DNA of 64,000 bases. Origin: Macrostomum hystrix. Lineage: Eukaryota; Platyhelminthes; Macrostomidae. Location: the NCBI GenBank assembly GCA_950097015.1, contig CATNEN010000038.1:17432001-17496000 (forward strand), given 5' to 3'. The notes under the pieces are model-generated. The model saw only the letters and a program-made list of their open reading frames with translations, did no database searches and had not been told where the DNA came from. The translations under genes and the position numbers were made by a program. Positions 36,244 to 47,509 of the stretch are shown here, piece after piece (the first letter of the stretch is position 1; each line of letters opens with the position of its first letter).

Positions 36244-38686
36244 ATGGAACAATTGGAATCTGGGGAACTGTCCACCCAGTCTTCTACTGCTACGGAAGCT
36301 GCTCAGCAAAATGAGCACGAAAATGAATACGAAGTTGAGAGCATCCTTGAAGTGCGTGGACGCGGTCACACCAGGCGCTATCTAATCAAATGGAAAGGCT
36401 TCGGCGACGATTGGAACACTTGGGAGCCGCGCAGCAATCTGATTGGCTGCGAGGCGGCTCTGCAAGCCTTCAACGAAGAATTGCAACGGAAGAAGAATAA
36501 GAAGCTGTCGAAGCAGAATAAGAAAAAACTGACTGTTGTTTCCATGGTAAATATTTTTGTTCCCTCTGAAACCCGATCCCTTTGAATCTGAAATCTTATT
36601 TAATATCTTCGAATACAGAATCCCAAATCCCTATTGACGATCCAATAAGCCTACATATCAAATCCCAGTGGCCCCTAACCAAACTTCTGAAATCCCAATT
36701 ACCTCAACCCAAAATATCAACTCCCCATCACCTCCAATCCCTAATACATCCAACCCTAAGAGTCAAATCCCTAATACATCTAACCCTAAGAGTCAAATCC
36801 CTAATACATTCAACCCTAAGAGTCAAATCCCTAATACATTCAACCCTAAGAGTCAAATCCCTAATACATCCAACCCTAAGAGTCAAATCCCTAATACATC
36901 CAACCCTAAGAGTCAAATCCCTAATACATCCAACCCTAAGAGTCAAATCCCTAATACATCTAACCCTAAGAGTCAAATCCCTAATACATTCAACCCTAAG
37001 AGTCAAATCCCTAATACATTCAACCCTAAGAGTCAAATCCCTAATACATCCAACCCTAAGAGTCAAATCCCTAATACATCAAACCCTAAGAGTCAAATCC
37101 CTAATACATCCAACCCTAAGAGTCAAATCCCTAATACATTCAACCCTAAGAGTCAAATCCCTAATACATCCAACCCTAAGAGTCAAATCCCTAATACATC
37201 CAACCCTAAGAGTCAAATCCCTAATACATCCAACCCTAAGAGTCAAATCCCTAATACATCCAACCCTAAGAGTCAAATCCCTAATACATCAAACCCTAAG
37301 AGTCAAATCCCTAATACATCCAACCCTAAGAGTCAAATCCCTAATACATTCAACCCTAAGAGTCAAATCCCTAATACATCCAACCCTAAGAGTCAAATCC
37401 CTAATACATTCAACCCTAAGAGTCAAATCCCTAATACATTCAACCCTAAGAGTCAAATCCCTAATACATTCAACCCTAAGAGTCAAATCCCTAATACATC
37501 CAACCCTAAGAGTCAAATCCCTAATACATTCAACCCTAAGAGTCAAATCCCTAATACATTCAACCCTAAGAGTCAAATCCCTAATACATCCAACCCTAAG
37601 AGTCAAATCCCTAATACATTCAACCCAAAGAGTCAAATCCCTAATACATCCAACCCTAAGAGTCAAATCCCTAATACATCCAACCCTAAGAGTCAAATCC
37701 CTAATACATCTAACCCTAAGAGTCAAATCCCTAATACATCCAACCCTAAGAGTCAAATCCCTAATACATCCAACCCTAAGAGTCAAATCCCTAATACATC
37801 CAACCCTAAGAGTCAAATCCCTAATACATCCAACCCTAAGAGTCAAATCCCTAATACATCCAACCCTAAGAGTCAAATCCCTAATACATCCAACCCTAAG
37901 AGTCAAATCCCTAATACATCTAACCCTAAGAGTCAAATCCCTAATACATCCAACCCTAAGAGTCAAATCCCTAATACATCCAACCCAAAGAGTCAAATCC
38001 CTAATACATCCAACCCTAAGAGTCAAATCCCTAATACATCCAACCCTAAGAGTCAAATCCCTAATACATCCAACCCTAAGAGTCAAATCCCTATTACATC
38101 CAACACTAAGAGTCAAATCCCTAATACATCCAACCCTAAGAGTCAAATCCCTAATACATCCAACCCTAAGAGTCAAATCCCTAATACATCCAACCCTAAG
38201 AGTCAAATCCCTAATACATCCAACCCTAAGAGTCAAATCCCTATTACATTCAACCCTAAGAGTCAAATCCCTAATACATTCAACCCTAAGAGTCAAATCC
38301 CTATTACATCCAACCCTAAGAGTCAAATCCCTAATACATTCAACCCTAAGAGTCAAATCCCTAATACATTCAACCCTAAGAGTCAAATCCCTATTACATT
38401 CAACCCTAAGAGTCAAATCCCTAATACATCTAACCCTAAGAGTCAAATCCCTAATACATTCAACCCTAAGAGTCAAATCCCTATTACATCCAACACTAAG
38501 AGTCAAATATCTTTTCTCCAACCCTAAATACAAATCCCTTTTACCTCCAAGCCCTAAAATTATGAAATCTGAAATCTCCATTTTAAGGCCTCAGCTACTC
38601 CAGCAACAGTGTTGCCTGTAGAAATAGATAGGCCTAGTTCAGATCGTCTTACGGAGACTCGTCATAATCTTCAACAACAACAACAA

Positions 38687-38726
<40 letters not shown>

Positions 38727-40433
38727 CAAACAGTACTGATGAGTCATCGGACATTAACCGCGGTCTATTTAACAAATTCCGTCGATCTTCTGAGTCCACC
38801 AGCTCCAACCCAGTCGCAGTGCCTGGCAGCTCTAGTTCGGCGTCTAATTCGATCTATTATAAATCTGGCCACGAACTCGACCGCCTACTGGACTCCCTGC
38901 CGGCTCTGAATCACTGTCCCAGTTTGCCGGACCCGCCTAGCAGGCCAGGTTGCTCTAATCCGATCGCCGCGGTTGAAACCGGATCACTGGCCGAACTGAT
39001 TCGCCTACTACATTCGCCCGGCTGCGATCTGAACTGGACAGACGAGGATAGAAACGGAGAGACGGCGCTGACTGCCGCGCTCAGGCTAGGCAATGTGGCC
39101 GCTGTTCGACTGCTGCTGCAGCACGGCTGCTCCGTCAGCACCTGGACTACGCTCAATTCGGTGCATCATCATCAGCAGCAGCAGATTCTGCCGCCATCTT
39201 CAGCTTCCTCGTCGTCTGCTTCATCTTATTCTCCGTTAGCCGCTGGTGATTTATTGAATAATGGAAACAGACAGCAGCAGTTGGTGCTTAAAGATCCGTT
39301 TATTGTGGCCAGGTAAAATTGATTTCACCTGTTGTGTCGTCTAATCCCTTAGTGCCCTTATCATAAAATCTCTTTCCTCTTTCCTCTTCTATTCTTTCAG
39401 AGTCAATATCCAATCCTTCAGGTTCATTATCAATCCTTCAGGGTCCTCATCCAATCCTTCAGGTTCATTATCAATCCTTCAGGGTCCTCATCCAATCCTT
39501 CAGGTTCATTATCAATCCTTCAGGTTCATTATCAATCCTTCAGGTTCATTATCAATCCTTCAGTGTCTTCAGCCAATCCTTCAGGGTCTTCATTCAATAC
39601 TTCAGGGTCCTCATCCAATCCTTCAGGGTCTTCATCCAATCCTTCAGGGTCCTCATCCAATCCTTCAGGGTCCTCATCCAATCCTTCAGGGTCCTCATCC
39701 AATCCTTCAGGGTCTTCATCCAATCCTTCAGGGTCCTCATCCAATCCTTCAGGGTCCTCATCCAATCCTTCAGGGTCCTCATCCAATCCTTCAGGGTCTT
39801 CATCCAATCCTTCAGGGTCCTTCATCCAATCCTTCAGGGTCCTTCATTTAATTATTGTAAATCCTCACGCAATCCGTTTGAGTCGCTAATCCGCAACCCG
39901 TCTCCCATCTCGCCCATCCCAGAAGTTGTCCCCTGGCCGGGGAGCTGCAGTGCCTGCTCCAGCGTCACTGCGATGCAGTTTCTCAGGCCCTCGCCGACTG
40001 CGCCCAATCGGCTCTGAGCAGCTCGGCGCGCCTTCTCGCGCCGCTAGGCCGGCTGCACATTCTGCCAAGGCCCGGCCTAGTTGTACAAATCGATGTGCCG
40101 GATCGCCTGCCAGATTTGCCATGCGTTCTGTTGCTAGGCAACGCAGTGTTCGACACCGGACCAGATGCTACCGCGGCTCCTTTAGTGCGTCTAAGAGGCC
40201 GCTGTTCCCTTAGGGAGGTCTGGCTTAACAATGTCCGTCAGCAGGCGCTCAGTCAGGCCGGGTGTTTCATTGTCACCTGCGCACCACTGCGGCCTGGAAT
40301 GAATCAGCTCAGTCTGGTGCCGAGCGCCTCCTTCCGCGAACCGGCTGACGGACGATTCAGGCTGCTAGTGCGCGCCTACGAAGTCAAATTATTAACAGAC
40401 GGTGCGGGTGGCGATGATTCTCAGGGTCGGTGA
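36244..40433 (+). CDS. MPHOSPH8: MPHOSPH8 (MPP8)-like chromodomain and ankyrin protein
   Basis: MPP8 is the H3K9me3-reading subunit of the HUSH silencing complex in vertebrates. Exons are 36244-36546, 38588-39312 and 39923-40433, giving 512 residues (human protein 860). The chromodomain spans residues 28-80 (YEVESILEVRGRG, YLIKWKGF, WNTWEP). Expected aromatic-cage residues are Tyr29, Trp50 and Phe53. Next is an 18-glutamine run (CAA6 then CAG12, 38672-38725), a low-complexity linker, two ankyrin repeats at about 225-290, and a C-terminal domain whose order (ELQCLLQRH, FIVTCAPLRPGMNQLSLV, FRLLVRAYEVKLL) follows the MPP8 C-terminus. That three-part architecture separates it from HP1 and CDYL. 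Exon 2 starts at 38588 because only that acceptor keeps phase 0. Both introns are mostly minisatellite. AATAAA at 42239 may be its poly(A) signal. Confidence 0.82.
36735..38515. repeat. 30-bp minisatellite with telomere-like hexamers, MPP8 intron 1
   Basis: About 59 highly uniform 30-bp units. Each holds two CCCTAA hexamers 15 bp apart (AACCCTAAGAGTC and AATCCCTAATACATC), so the unit looks like a diverged 15-bp dimer. Variation is concentrated at one C/T/A site (CATCC, CATTC, CATCT). It fills almost the whole 2-kb intron and is open in all frames on both strands. Confidence 0.96.
39385..39850. repeat. 21-bp minisatellite in MPP8 intron 2
   Basis: About 21 copies of a 21-bp unit containing CATCCAATCCTTCAGGGTCC, with earlier units of the form TTCATTATCAATCCTTCAGG. 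The in-frame period creates long artefact frames. Confidence 0.94.
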
Positions 40434-40479
40434 GAACTTTTTTAAGAATCGCATATTTCTAATCTCCATGAGAATCGTC

Positions 40480-41330
40480 TCTCATAAATCTCCATGAGAC
40501 TCGTCTCTCTCCAATCTCCATGAGACTCGTCTCTGACCAATCTCCTTGAGACTCGTCTCTCTTCAATCTGTATGAGAATCGGCTCTCCCTATGACCTATG
40601 ACCTTGATGAGAATCAGCTCTCCCTATTACCTCGATGAGAATCAGCTCTCGCTATGACCTCGATGAGAATCTGCTCTCCCTATGACCTCGATGAGAATCT
40701 GCTCTCCCTATGACCTCGATGAGAATCGGCTCTCCCTATGATCTCGATGAGACTAGGCTCTCCCTATGACCTCTATCAGAATTGCCTCTCCCTATGACCT
40801 CGATGAGACTCGGCTCTCCCTATGACCTCGATGAGAATCGACTCTCCCTATGATCTCGATGAGACTCGGCTCTCCCTATGACCTCTATCAGAATTGCCTC
40901 TCCCTATGACCTCGATGAGAATCAGCTCTCCCTATGATCTCGATGAGACTCGGCTCTCCCTATGACCTCTATCAGAATTGCCTCTCCCTATGACCTCGAT
41001 GAGAATCAGCTCTCGCTATGACCTCGATGAGAATCAGCTCTCCCTATGAACTCGATGAGAATCGGCTCTCCCAATGACATCGATGAGAATCAGCTCTCCC
41101 TATGAACTCGATGAGAATCGGCTCTCCCAATGACATCGATGAGAATCAGCTCTCCCTATGAACTCGATGAGAATCGGCTCTCCCAATGACATCTATGAGA
41201 ATCGGCTCTCCCTATGACCTCGATGAGAATCGGCTCTCCCTATGACCTCGATGAGAATCAGCTCTCCCGTCCCTATGACCTTGATAAGACTCGGCTCTTT
41301 GTCTCTCACATGACTACAAACCGGCTTTCA
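40480..41330. repeat. 28-bp minisatellite downstream of the MPP8-like gene
   Basis: About 30 copies of a 28-bp unit containing CTCTCCCTATGACCTCGATG followed by AGAATCGG. It begins about 50 bp after the stop codon, so it is probably transcribed as 3' UTR. Confidence 0.92.
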
Positions 41331-42344
41331 TTTTCCCTCACAATTATCTGTCAGAATCGTTTTAGAAAAGCGGTTTCAAAACTAAAGGCAGCTTGACTAT
41401 TTGGATTGGCTGTTTTCTTCTTTTCTTCAGCTTATCGATTAGATATAACAATGAAATTGTACATACGATTTGTCACCCTAAGCAGTATTCCGATCTAGTT
41501 AGTTATTTCGAACCATTTGGTTGTGTCGACGTTGTTGATCTCTTTTTTATAGCCGATTTTCTTCCAGATCTTATCTGTGTACGCGATTATAGTGTCCTGG
41601 AAAAAATGTCATGCACATGAACTTCCATATTTCTTATTTTAAATACAATTTTCGCACCTGTTCCACTTTTCACTTTAAGTTAAAGTGTAACTTCACTTTT
41701 TATAACTTATAATTGTTTCCCAATTTGTTTTCATTCGAAATGAGGCCAAGCTTAATTATTGTTTTTTGTTTATCTTGACTTCATTTCTATATATATAAGA
41801 AAATGTGACAAGGTTTGTGAGCCTTCGACTCAGAATGTTTTTTATTTGTTAAAAAGTACTTCTTGAGTTGCCCCACTTAGTTGAACTCTACATTTAATCT
41901 ACCGTTAATCTACAAAAACTTCTCAGTTTTCGATTTTTACTGGTAGTCTAAAAACTCCCTAGATCCTCGTTAGAAAACTTCTCCAATTCTTATTTGCAGT
42001 CTGAAAACTTCCCTGGTCCTCATTTTCTGTCTGAAAATATACTGGTTGATATACTGATAGATTACTTTGTCTTAGGCGCTTGACTTCTTAGTGTTAGATT
42101 GGTTTTGTGTAAACTTCATATACCTGTTCTCGTTTTTAGTGTCCAACAATGGCACTAGTCTTTTTTCAGTCGCTGCGCTTGCTACTTGTTTGTCTTTTTA
42201 CTCATGTTCTGTCGTGCCTATGTTATATTTAAACTTAAAATAAACGGCTCGGTTTTGGTTATTGGCGGTCTAGCAAACAGTTTTGCGTGTTCTCGTGAAT
42301 TTTTTCTGATATCGTATCTTTGACCGCAATCCAGACAATTAAGG
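41331..42344. other. AT-rich intergenic DNA
   Basis: No gene supported. It contains AATAAA at 42239-42244, a possible polyadenylation signal for the MPP8-like gene. Confidence 0.5.
42239..42244 (+). promoter_or_regulatory. Candidate polyadenylation signal AATAAA
   Basis: An exact AATAAA lies 1.8 kb after the MPP8-like stop codon. The distance would require a 3' UTR that includes the 28-bp array. Confidence 0.35.
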
Positions 42345-43660
42345 TCACCCCAATCCCATCCCAGATCCTCAGCCCCACCCCAATCCCACCCCAGATCCTC
42401 AGATTCACCCCAATCCCACCCCAGATCCTCAGGTTCACCTCAATCCCATCCCAGATCCTCAGCCCCACCCCAATCCCACCCCAGATCCTCAGATTCACCC
42501 CAATCCCACCCCAGATCCTCAGGTTCACCTCAATCCCATCCCAGATCCTCAGCCCCACCCCAATCCCACCCCAGATCCTCAGGTTCACCCCAATCCCACC
42601 CCAGATCCTCAGGTTCACCCCAATCCCACCCCAGATCCTCAGGTTCACCTCAATCCCACCCCAGATCCTCAGGTTCACCCCAATCCCACCCCAGATCCTC
42701 AGGTTCACCTCAATCTCACCCAGATCCTCAGGTTCACCCCAATCCCACCCCAGATCCTCACGTTCACCTCAATCCCACCCCAGATCCTCAGGTTCACCCC
42801 AATCCCACCCCAGATCCTCACGTTCACCTCAATCCCACCCCAGATCCTCAGGTACACCCCAATCCCACCCCAGATCCTCAGGTTCACCTCAATCCCATCC
42901 CAGATCCTCAGATTCACCCCAATCCCACCCCAGATCCTCAGGTACACCCCAATCCCACCCCAGATCCTCAGGTTCACCTCAATCCCATCCCAGATCCTCA
43001 GATTCACCCCAATCCCATCCCAGATCCTCAGGTTCACCCCAATCCCATCCCAGATCCTCAGGTTCACCCCAATCCCACCCCAGATCCTCAGGTTCACCTC
43101 AATCCCACCCCAGATCCTCAGGTTCACCTCAATCCCACCCAGATCCTCACGTTCACCCAATCCCACCCCAGATCCTCAGGTTCACCCCAATCCCACCCCA
43201 GATCCTCAGCCCCACCCCAATCCCACCCCAGATCCTCAGGTACACCTCAATCCCACCCAGATCCTCACGTTCACCCAATCCCACCCCAGATCCTCAGGTT
43301 CACCCCAATCCCACCCCAGATCCTCAGGTACACCTCAATCCCACCCAGATCCTCAGGTACACCCCAATCCCACCCCAGATCCTCAGGTTCACCTCAATCC
43401 CACCCCAGATCCTCAGGTTCACCTCAATCCCACCCCAGATCCTCAGCCCCACCCAAATCCCACCCCAGATCCTCAGGTACACTTCAATCCCACCCAGATC
43501 CTCAGGTACACCCCAATCCCACCCCAGATCCTCAGGTTCACCTCAATCCCACCCCAGATCCTCAGGTTCACCTCAATCCCATCCCAGATCCTCAGGTTCA
43601 CCCCAATCCCACCCCAGATCCTCAGGTTCACCTCGATCCCATCCCAGATTCAATTCAATC
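42345..43660. repeat. 30-bp minisatellite upstream of the poly-SIM gene
   Basis: About 44 copies of a 30-bp unit containing CCAGATCCTCAGGTTCACCC, with a few short units that shift the frame. It ends about 130 bp before the start codon at 43793 and precedes an acceptor-like TTTCCAG (exon edge near 43780), so it may lie in a 5' UTR intron. Confidence 0.95.
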
Positions 43661-43792
43661 CTATCTCACTCCCAGATTCTTGGGTGGATCCTGTCCTAAA
43701 TCGTCATCCTCACCCCCATCCCGTCCCATATCTAAATAGGATTGTACATAAATTCGACTGCTCACCATACCATTTCCAGCATCCCAAGAAGG

Positions 43793-46700
43793 ATGCAGGC
43801 CAACGCCACTCGCGAAGATCTCATTAGAGCTCTGTTCCGCGCCAAGAGTCTTCTAGTCGAATGCGATCATCTCCACCGGGCCTATGCTCAGCAGTGCCGG
43901 CGGGTGAGCTCGCTAGAGGCTGAGCTCAGCCGCGCCAGAGATGCCGTAGACCGGTGCTCTGTGCTCGAAGCTGCTTTATCATTGACCGAGGCCAAATTGC
44001 AGCGAACTCAGCAGGAATTGAACGAGACTCAATTAGAACTAAGAAAATATCGAGACAAGCCGCAGTTATCCGAGACTTTAAAAACTTCTAAACGACCAAG
44101 AAGTGCAGCTGCGGCGGACGAAAATGTCTCTTCCGGAGCAATCGCATTGCGAGCAAAGCGTCCAAAACGGCATTCTAGCGTTGCTGAAATCAATCCTAGA
44201 ATAGCCATGCAAAGCCGGCATCCGCGTCGGGTTGATCTGGACGCAACCTCTAGCGACGAAGAAAGTCAGCGCTTGAGCGGTGTTATCTCGACCTCGGAGA
44301 CAGAAACAGTGCATCGTACAGTTGGGATCTCCAATGAATCCACTCGACCAAAGTGTTCGAGCCTGCAACAACAGGCTTTAGCGCATGAAACTGTTGAAAA
44401 TGATGCTGAAATTCCTTCACCCGAGAAGCCTACTTGTAAGCTGGACTGTACCAGATCGTCGTCTTCTAACGACTTGTCCGATCAGTCCCTAGTAATTGTT
44501 AGGGAAGTGCCAGCTAGACAGTCCAACGATCAACCACCGGTCACCCGATCGAAACAATCGCGACTATCTCTGCCAGCTCATTCTCGAGCGACTCAGATAG
44601 CTAAACAACGTCGAAAATTTCGTCGGGTTGATCTGGACGCAACGTCTAGTGAAGACGATGATAATGCTCGCGTCGATGATCAAGGATGTTCTTCTTCGAC
44701 CGCAGTGCCCAATAAGTCTTTTTCGGTCAAGACAAGGCATCGACTAGCTACAAAACGGAATGCTGATAGAGTTTTCAACCTAAAGAGTTTTATGAAAGTT
44801 CTAACCATTGAATCGACAGATAGGCCAGTTATTAATGCTAAGAATTTAGCATCTGGCGAAGTAATTTTGGTGCAGGATGCTCAAGGTACAACATCTGAGG
44901 ATGCTATTGTCGTGCAGGATGCTGCAGGTGCAACATCTGAGGATGCTATTGTCGTGCAGGATGCTGCAGGTGCAACATCTGAGGATGCTATTGTCGTGCA
45001 GGATGCTGCAGGTGCAACATCTGAGGATGCTATTGTCGTGCAGGATGCTCAAGGTGCAACATCTGATGATGCTATTGTCGTGCAGGATGCTCAAGGTGCA
45101 ACATCTGAGGATGCTATTGTCGTGCAGGATGCTCAAGGTGCAACATCTGAGGATGCTATTGTCGTGCAGGATGCTCAAGGTGCAACATCTGATGATGCTA
45201 TTGTCGTACAGGATGCTGGAGGTGCAACATGTGAGGATGCTGCAGATGCAACATCAGAGGATTCGATTGTCGTACATGATGCTGAAGGCTCAGCTTCAGG
45301 GAAGTCTGTTGAGATAAAGGACGCTGGAGATCCTACATCAGAGGGGCTAGCAATAATCCTGGACGCTGAAGATACTGCATCTGATGCGCCGGCTATTGTA
45401 CAAGACGAAACATCTGAAGAATCAGCTGTAGTACATGATATAGAATATACGAAATCAAAGGGATCGGTTGTGGTGCATGATCTAGAAGACACGAAATCTG
45501 ATGGATCGGCTGTAGAACATGATCCAGAAGACACGAAATCTGATGGATCGGCTGAAGTACATGATCCTGAAGACACGAAATCTGATAGATCGGCTGAAGT
45601 ACATGATCCTGAAGACACGAAATCTGATGGATCGGCTGAAGTACATGATCCTGAAGACACGAAATCTGATGGATCGCCTGAAGTACATGATCCTGAAGAC
45701 ACAAAATCTGAGGGATCTGACTGGTCGTCAGTAGTCCACGATGCTGAAAATGCGACGTTTGAGAGGCTGGCTGTTGTGCACAATCTAGAAGATGCTAAAT
45801 CGGTCCGGTCTGACCAGTTCTCATTATTACACGATGCTGAAGATGAAAATTCTACGGTTTCTAAAGTGGTTCAGAACGTCGAGGAGCCCGTGGTACAGGA
45901 GGTGCTAGACGGTGCACCTAAGCAGTCATTCTATGTAGAAAAATCTAACAAAACCCAATCAGAACAGCAACTTGCGGACAATCCTAAAGACTCTTCAAGT
46001 CAGCTTCTTAGCGATAACACTGACGAAGAATCTGCTGAGCTGACTTATGTGGAGGAATCGAAGGACGCCTTTGCAGAGCTTGTCATTGACGATAATGACG
46101 AAGAGTCTTCAAGCAAGCTTATTGTTTCAGATTCCACTAAAGAAGTCTCATCGGAGCTCATTGTTGTTGATGATTATACTAAGCAGATGTCTTCTGAACT
46201 GTCCGATGGCGGCCAAATCTCAGCAGATAGTCAAACAGTGTGTTTTTCTGCGCAGAGTGAAGCAAAGGGCCCTTGTTCATGTTCGTCAAGACTAGACAGT
46301 ACCGAGAGGCATTCTTCCAGAGTTTCAACATCAGAAAGTGATGATTCCAACGCGCTACCAGTGGGTGTTGCCATAGCGGAATGCGCCGCCTTATCTAGCC
46401 TCATCGAGCAGGCCTCAGAGCTGCAGGAAAGTGCCGATTCAAGTCCGGAGAAATTTAGAATCTCCGATACTAAATTGCACGAGGATGATACATTAGAAAA
46501 CTTGACCATTGTGGACAGCGAGATGTCCGACAAAATGCCCCGGCTAGCGCATTCAGTGACTAAGGCCTCGGACGACTGGCAATCTAGCGCGTCAGCTGCA
46601 ACTATAAGTGAAGACTTCGATGATGCGCCGTGCTCTCTTGCTATCGTCGACTTTGACGACGATACTGACCGAGCTTCGATTGCCAGCAGTTCAACAGCGG

Positions 46701-47416
46701 CTAAACGGCCGTCCTTCCTCTCACCCATCAGGTCTCCGGATCCCGAGACGATCGACTATCCCGTCGCGCCCAGCGCCGCTTCCGTTTGCCGGCTAAAACA
46801 GTGCTCATTTCCCATTGAAGAGTTTGTTCTAGATCTCAACACGTCCTCGGCATTTCGTGCCGTTGCCAGACGCTTCGCCGACGGCTGGCAACTCGACCCG
46901 GTGATGGACTGGATCTTCTTCCTGTCACACCGCATGGACATGCTCGAGCCCCTGCCCGCTGAACCTCTCAGCTTCCGAGAACGCGTCCAGGCCGGCATGG
47001 CTATCGTCCTTGACAACGAGAACGGCGTCCTTGACAACGACGAGCTCGACGCGCTGCTCCGGCCGGACGCCCTCGCTGAACTTTGCCGCGGCGTCCAACC
47101 GGCTTGGATTATCGACCGATTAATTCCTTTCCTTCAGCGCCTGCTGGAGAACACTTCCGGGGGCGATGACGGCGGCGTTCAACACGACAGCCAGCTGGCA
47201 GCCCTGAGACGCCGCTGCGTCGCCTGCCTGATGCTAGTCGGGCCGTTGTCACCGGAGTCGGCCGCACGCTCCGCGGTGCGCTGGATTAATGCCGATAATC
47301 CGCCTACTGGAGACACGATAATCGGCCAGGTTAAGCGATTCCTTAAGATGCGACCGGCACTACTGCGAACCCTGTTTGCCACTGAGAAATTTCCTGTGTG
47401 CCTGCTGACCGCCTGA
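43793..47416 (+). CDS. Acidic poly-SIM protein with N-terminal coiled coil (unrecognised)
   Basis: I do not recognise this 1207-residue single-exon protein. It starts at the first ATG (MQANATREDL) after an acceptor-like TTTCCAG. Residues 10-100 are a predicted coiled coil (AKSLLVECDHLHR, SSLEAELSRA, KLQRTQQELNETQLEL). Two RRVDLDATSS elements followed by acidic residues lie near 145 and 285. Residues 350-500 are a tandem array with period 14, T-S-E-D-A-I-V-V-Q-D-A, nine copies plus variants (SIVVHD, LAIILD, SVVVHD). A hydrophobic I/V core between Asp/Glu and Ser is the form of a SUMO-interacting motif. A second 14-residue array (DTKSDGSAEVHDPE) follows at 560-645. More SIM-like pieces come later (ELIVVDD, LTIVDSE, LAIVDFDDD). 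The last 200 residues are helical and globular (RRFADGWQLDPVMDW, WIIDRLIPFLQRLLE). SIMC1/SLF2-type SMC5/6 factors share this general plan, but I cannot confirm homology. Confidence 0.75.
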   Translation: MQANATREDLIRALFRAKSLLVECDHLHRAYAQQCRRVSSLEAELSRARDAVDRCSVLEAALSLTEAKLQRTQQELNETQLELRKYRDKPQLSETLKTSKRPRSAAAADENVSSGAIALRAKRPKRHSSVAEINPRIAMQSRHPRRVDLDATSSDEESQRLSGVISTSETETVHRTVGISNESTRPKCSSLQQQALAHETVENDAEIPSPEKPTCKLDCTRSSSSNDLSDQSLVIVREVPARQSNDQPPVTRSKQSRLSLPAHSRATQIAKQRRKFRRVDLDATSSEDDDNARVDDQGCSSSTAVPNKSFSVKTRHRLATKRNADRVFNLKSFMKVLTIESTDRPVINAKNLASGEVILVQDAQGTTSEDAIVVQDAAGATSEDAIVVQDAAGATSEDAIVVQDAAGATSEDAIVVQDAQGATSDDAIVVQDAQGATSEDAIVVQDAQGATSEDAIVVQDAQGATSDDAIVVQDAGGATCEDAADATSEDSIVVHDAEGSASGKSVEIKDAGDPTSEGLAIILDAEDTASDAPAIVQDETSEESAVVHDIEYTKSKGSVVVHDLEDTKSDGSAVEHDPEDTKSDGSAEVHDPEDTKSDRSAEVHDPEDTKSDGSAEVHDPEDTKSDGSPEVHDPEDTKSEGSDWSSVVHDAENATFERLAVVHNLEDAKSVRSDQFSLLHDAEDENSTVSKVVQNVEEPVVQEVLDGAPKQSFYVEKSNKTQSEQQLADNPKDSSSQLLSDNTDEESAELTYVEESKDAFAELVIDDNDEESSSKLIVSDSTKEVSSELIVVDDYTKQMSSELSDGGQISADSQTVCFSAQSEAKGPCSCSSRLDSTERHSSRVSTSESDDSNALPVGVAIAECAALSSLIEQASELQESADSSPEKFRISDTKLHEDDTLENLTIVDSEMSDKMPRLAHSVTKASDDWQSSASAATISEDFDDAPCSLAIVDFDDDTDRASIASSSTAAKRPSFLSPIRSPDPETIDYPVAPSAASVCRLKQCSFPIEEFVLDLNTSSAFRAVARRFADGWQLDPVMDWIFFLSHRMDMLEPLPAEPLSFRERVQAGMAIVLDNENGVLDNDELDALLRPDALAELCRGVQPAWIIDRLIPFLQRLLENTSGGDDGGVQHDSQLAALRRRCVACLMLVGPLSPESAARSAVRWINADNPPTGDTIIGQVKRFLKMRPALLRTLFATEKFPVCLLTA
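44860..45240 (+). repeat. 42-bp coding minisatellite (SIM array)
   Basis: Nine 42-bp units with ATTGTCGTGCAGGATGCT, coding for E-D-A-I-V-V-Q-D-A and spacers AGATS or QGATS. The length is an exact multiple of three and the frame is kept throughout, unlike several noncoding arrays nearby that mix unit lengths. Confidence 0.93.
45480..45715 (+). repeat. Second 42-bp coding array
   Basis: About six 42-bp units coding for DPEDTKSDGSAEVH. They have the same period as the SIM array and a similar V-H-D frame, so it is probably a diverged extension in which the I/V core has been partly lost (AEVHD for IVVHD). Confidence 0.9.
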
Positions 47417-47509
47417 CCCTGCCGAACCACTTTGCCGCCGTTTTAATCCCACCGTCTAAATTAGATGCCAGTTTTTTTAATTCTTTTTCTGCTCACCCAT
47501 TTCTCCCTT

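Noticed and set aside
36735-38515. A telomere or chromosome end
   Set aside because: CCCTAA words are interspersed in a 30-bp unit inside an intron with gene sequence on both sides; it is not a terminal array.
36582-38621. Open frames of 679 and 619 codons (and minus-strand partners)
   Set aside because: They are translations of the 30-bp minisatellite, open in several frames because the period is a multiple of three; splicing from 36546 to 38588 removes them.
42320-43699. 459-codon Pro/Ser-rich frame
   Set aside because: Artefact of the 30-bp array; the product changes frame with unit-length variants (PIPPQILRF to QSHPRSSG).
44846-45783. Minus-strand frames with repeated SILHDNSI and DFVSSGSCTS units
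   Set aside because: Antisense reading of the coding 42-bp arrays of the poly-SIM gene.
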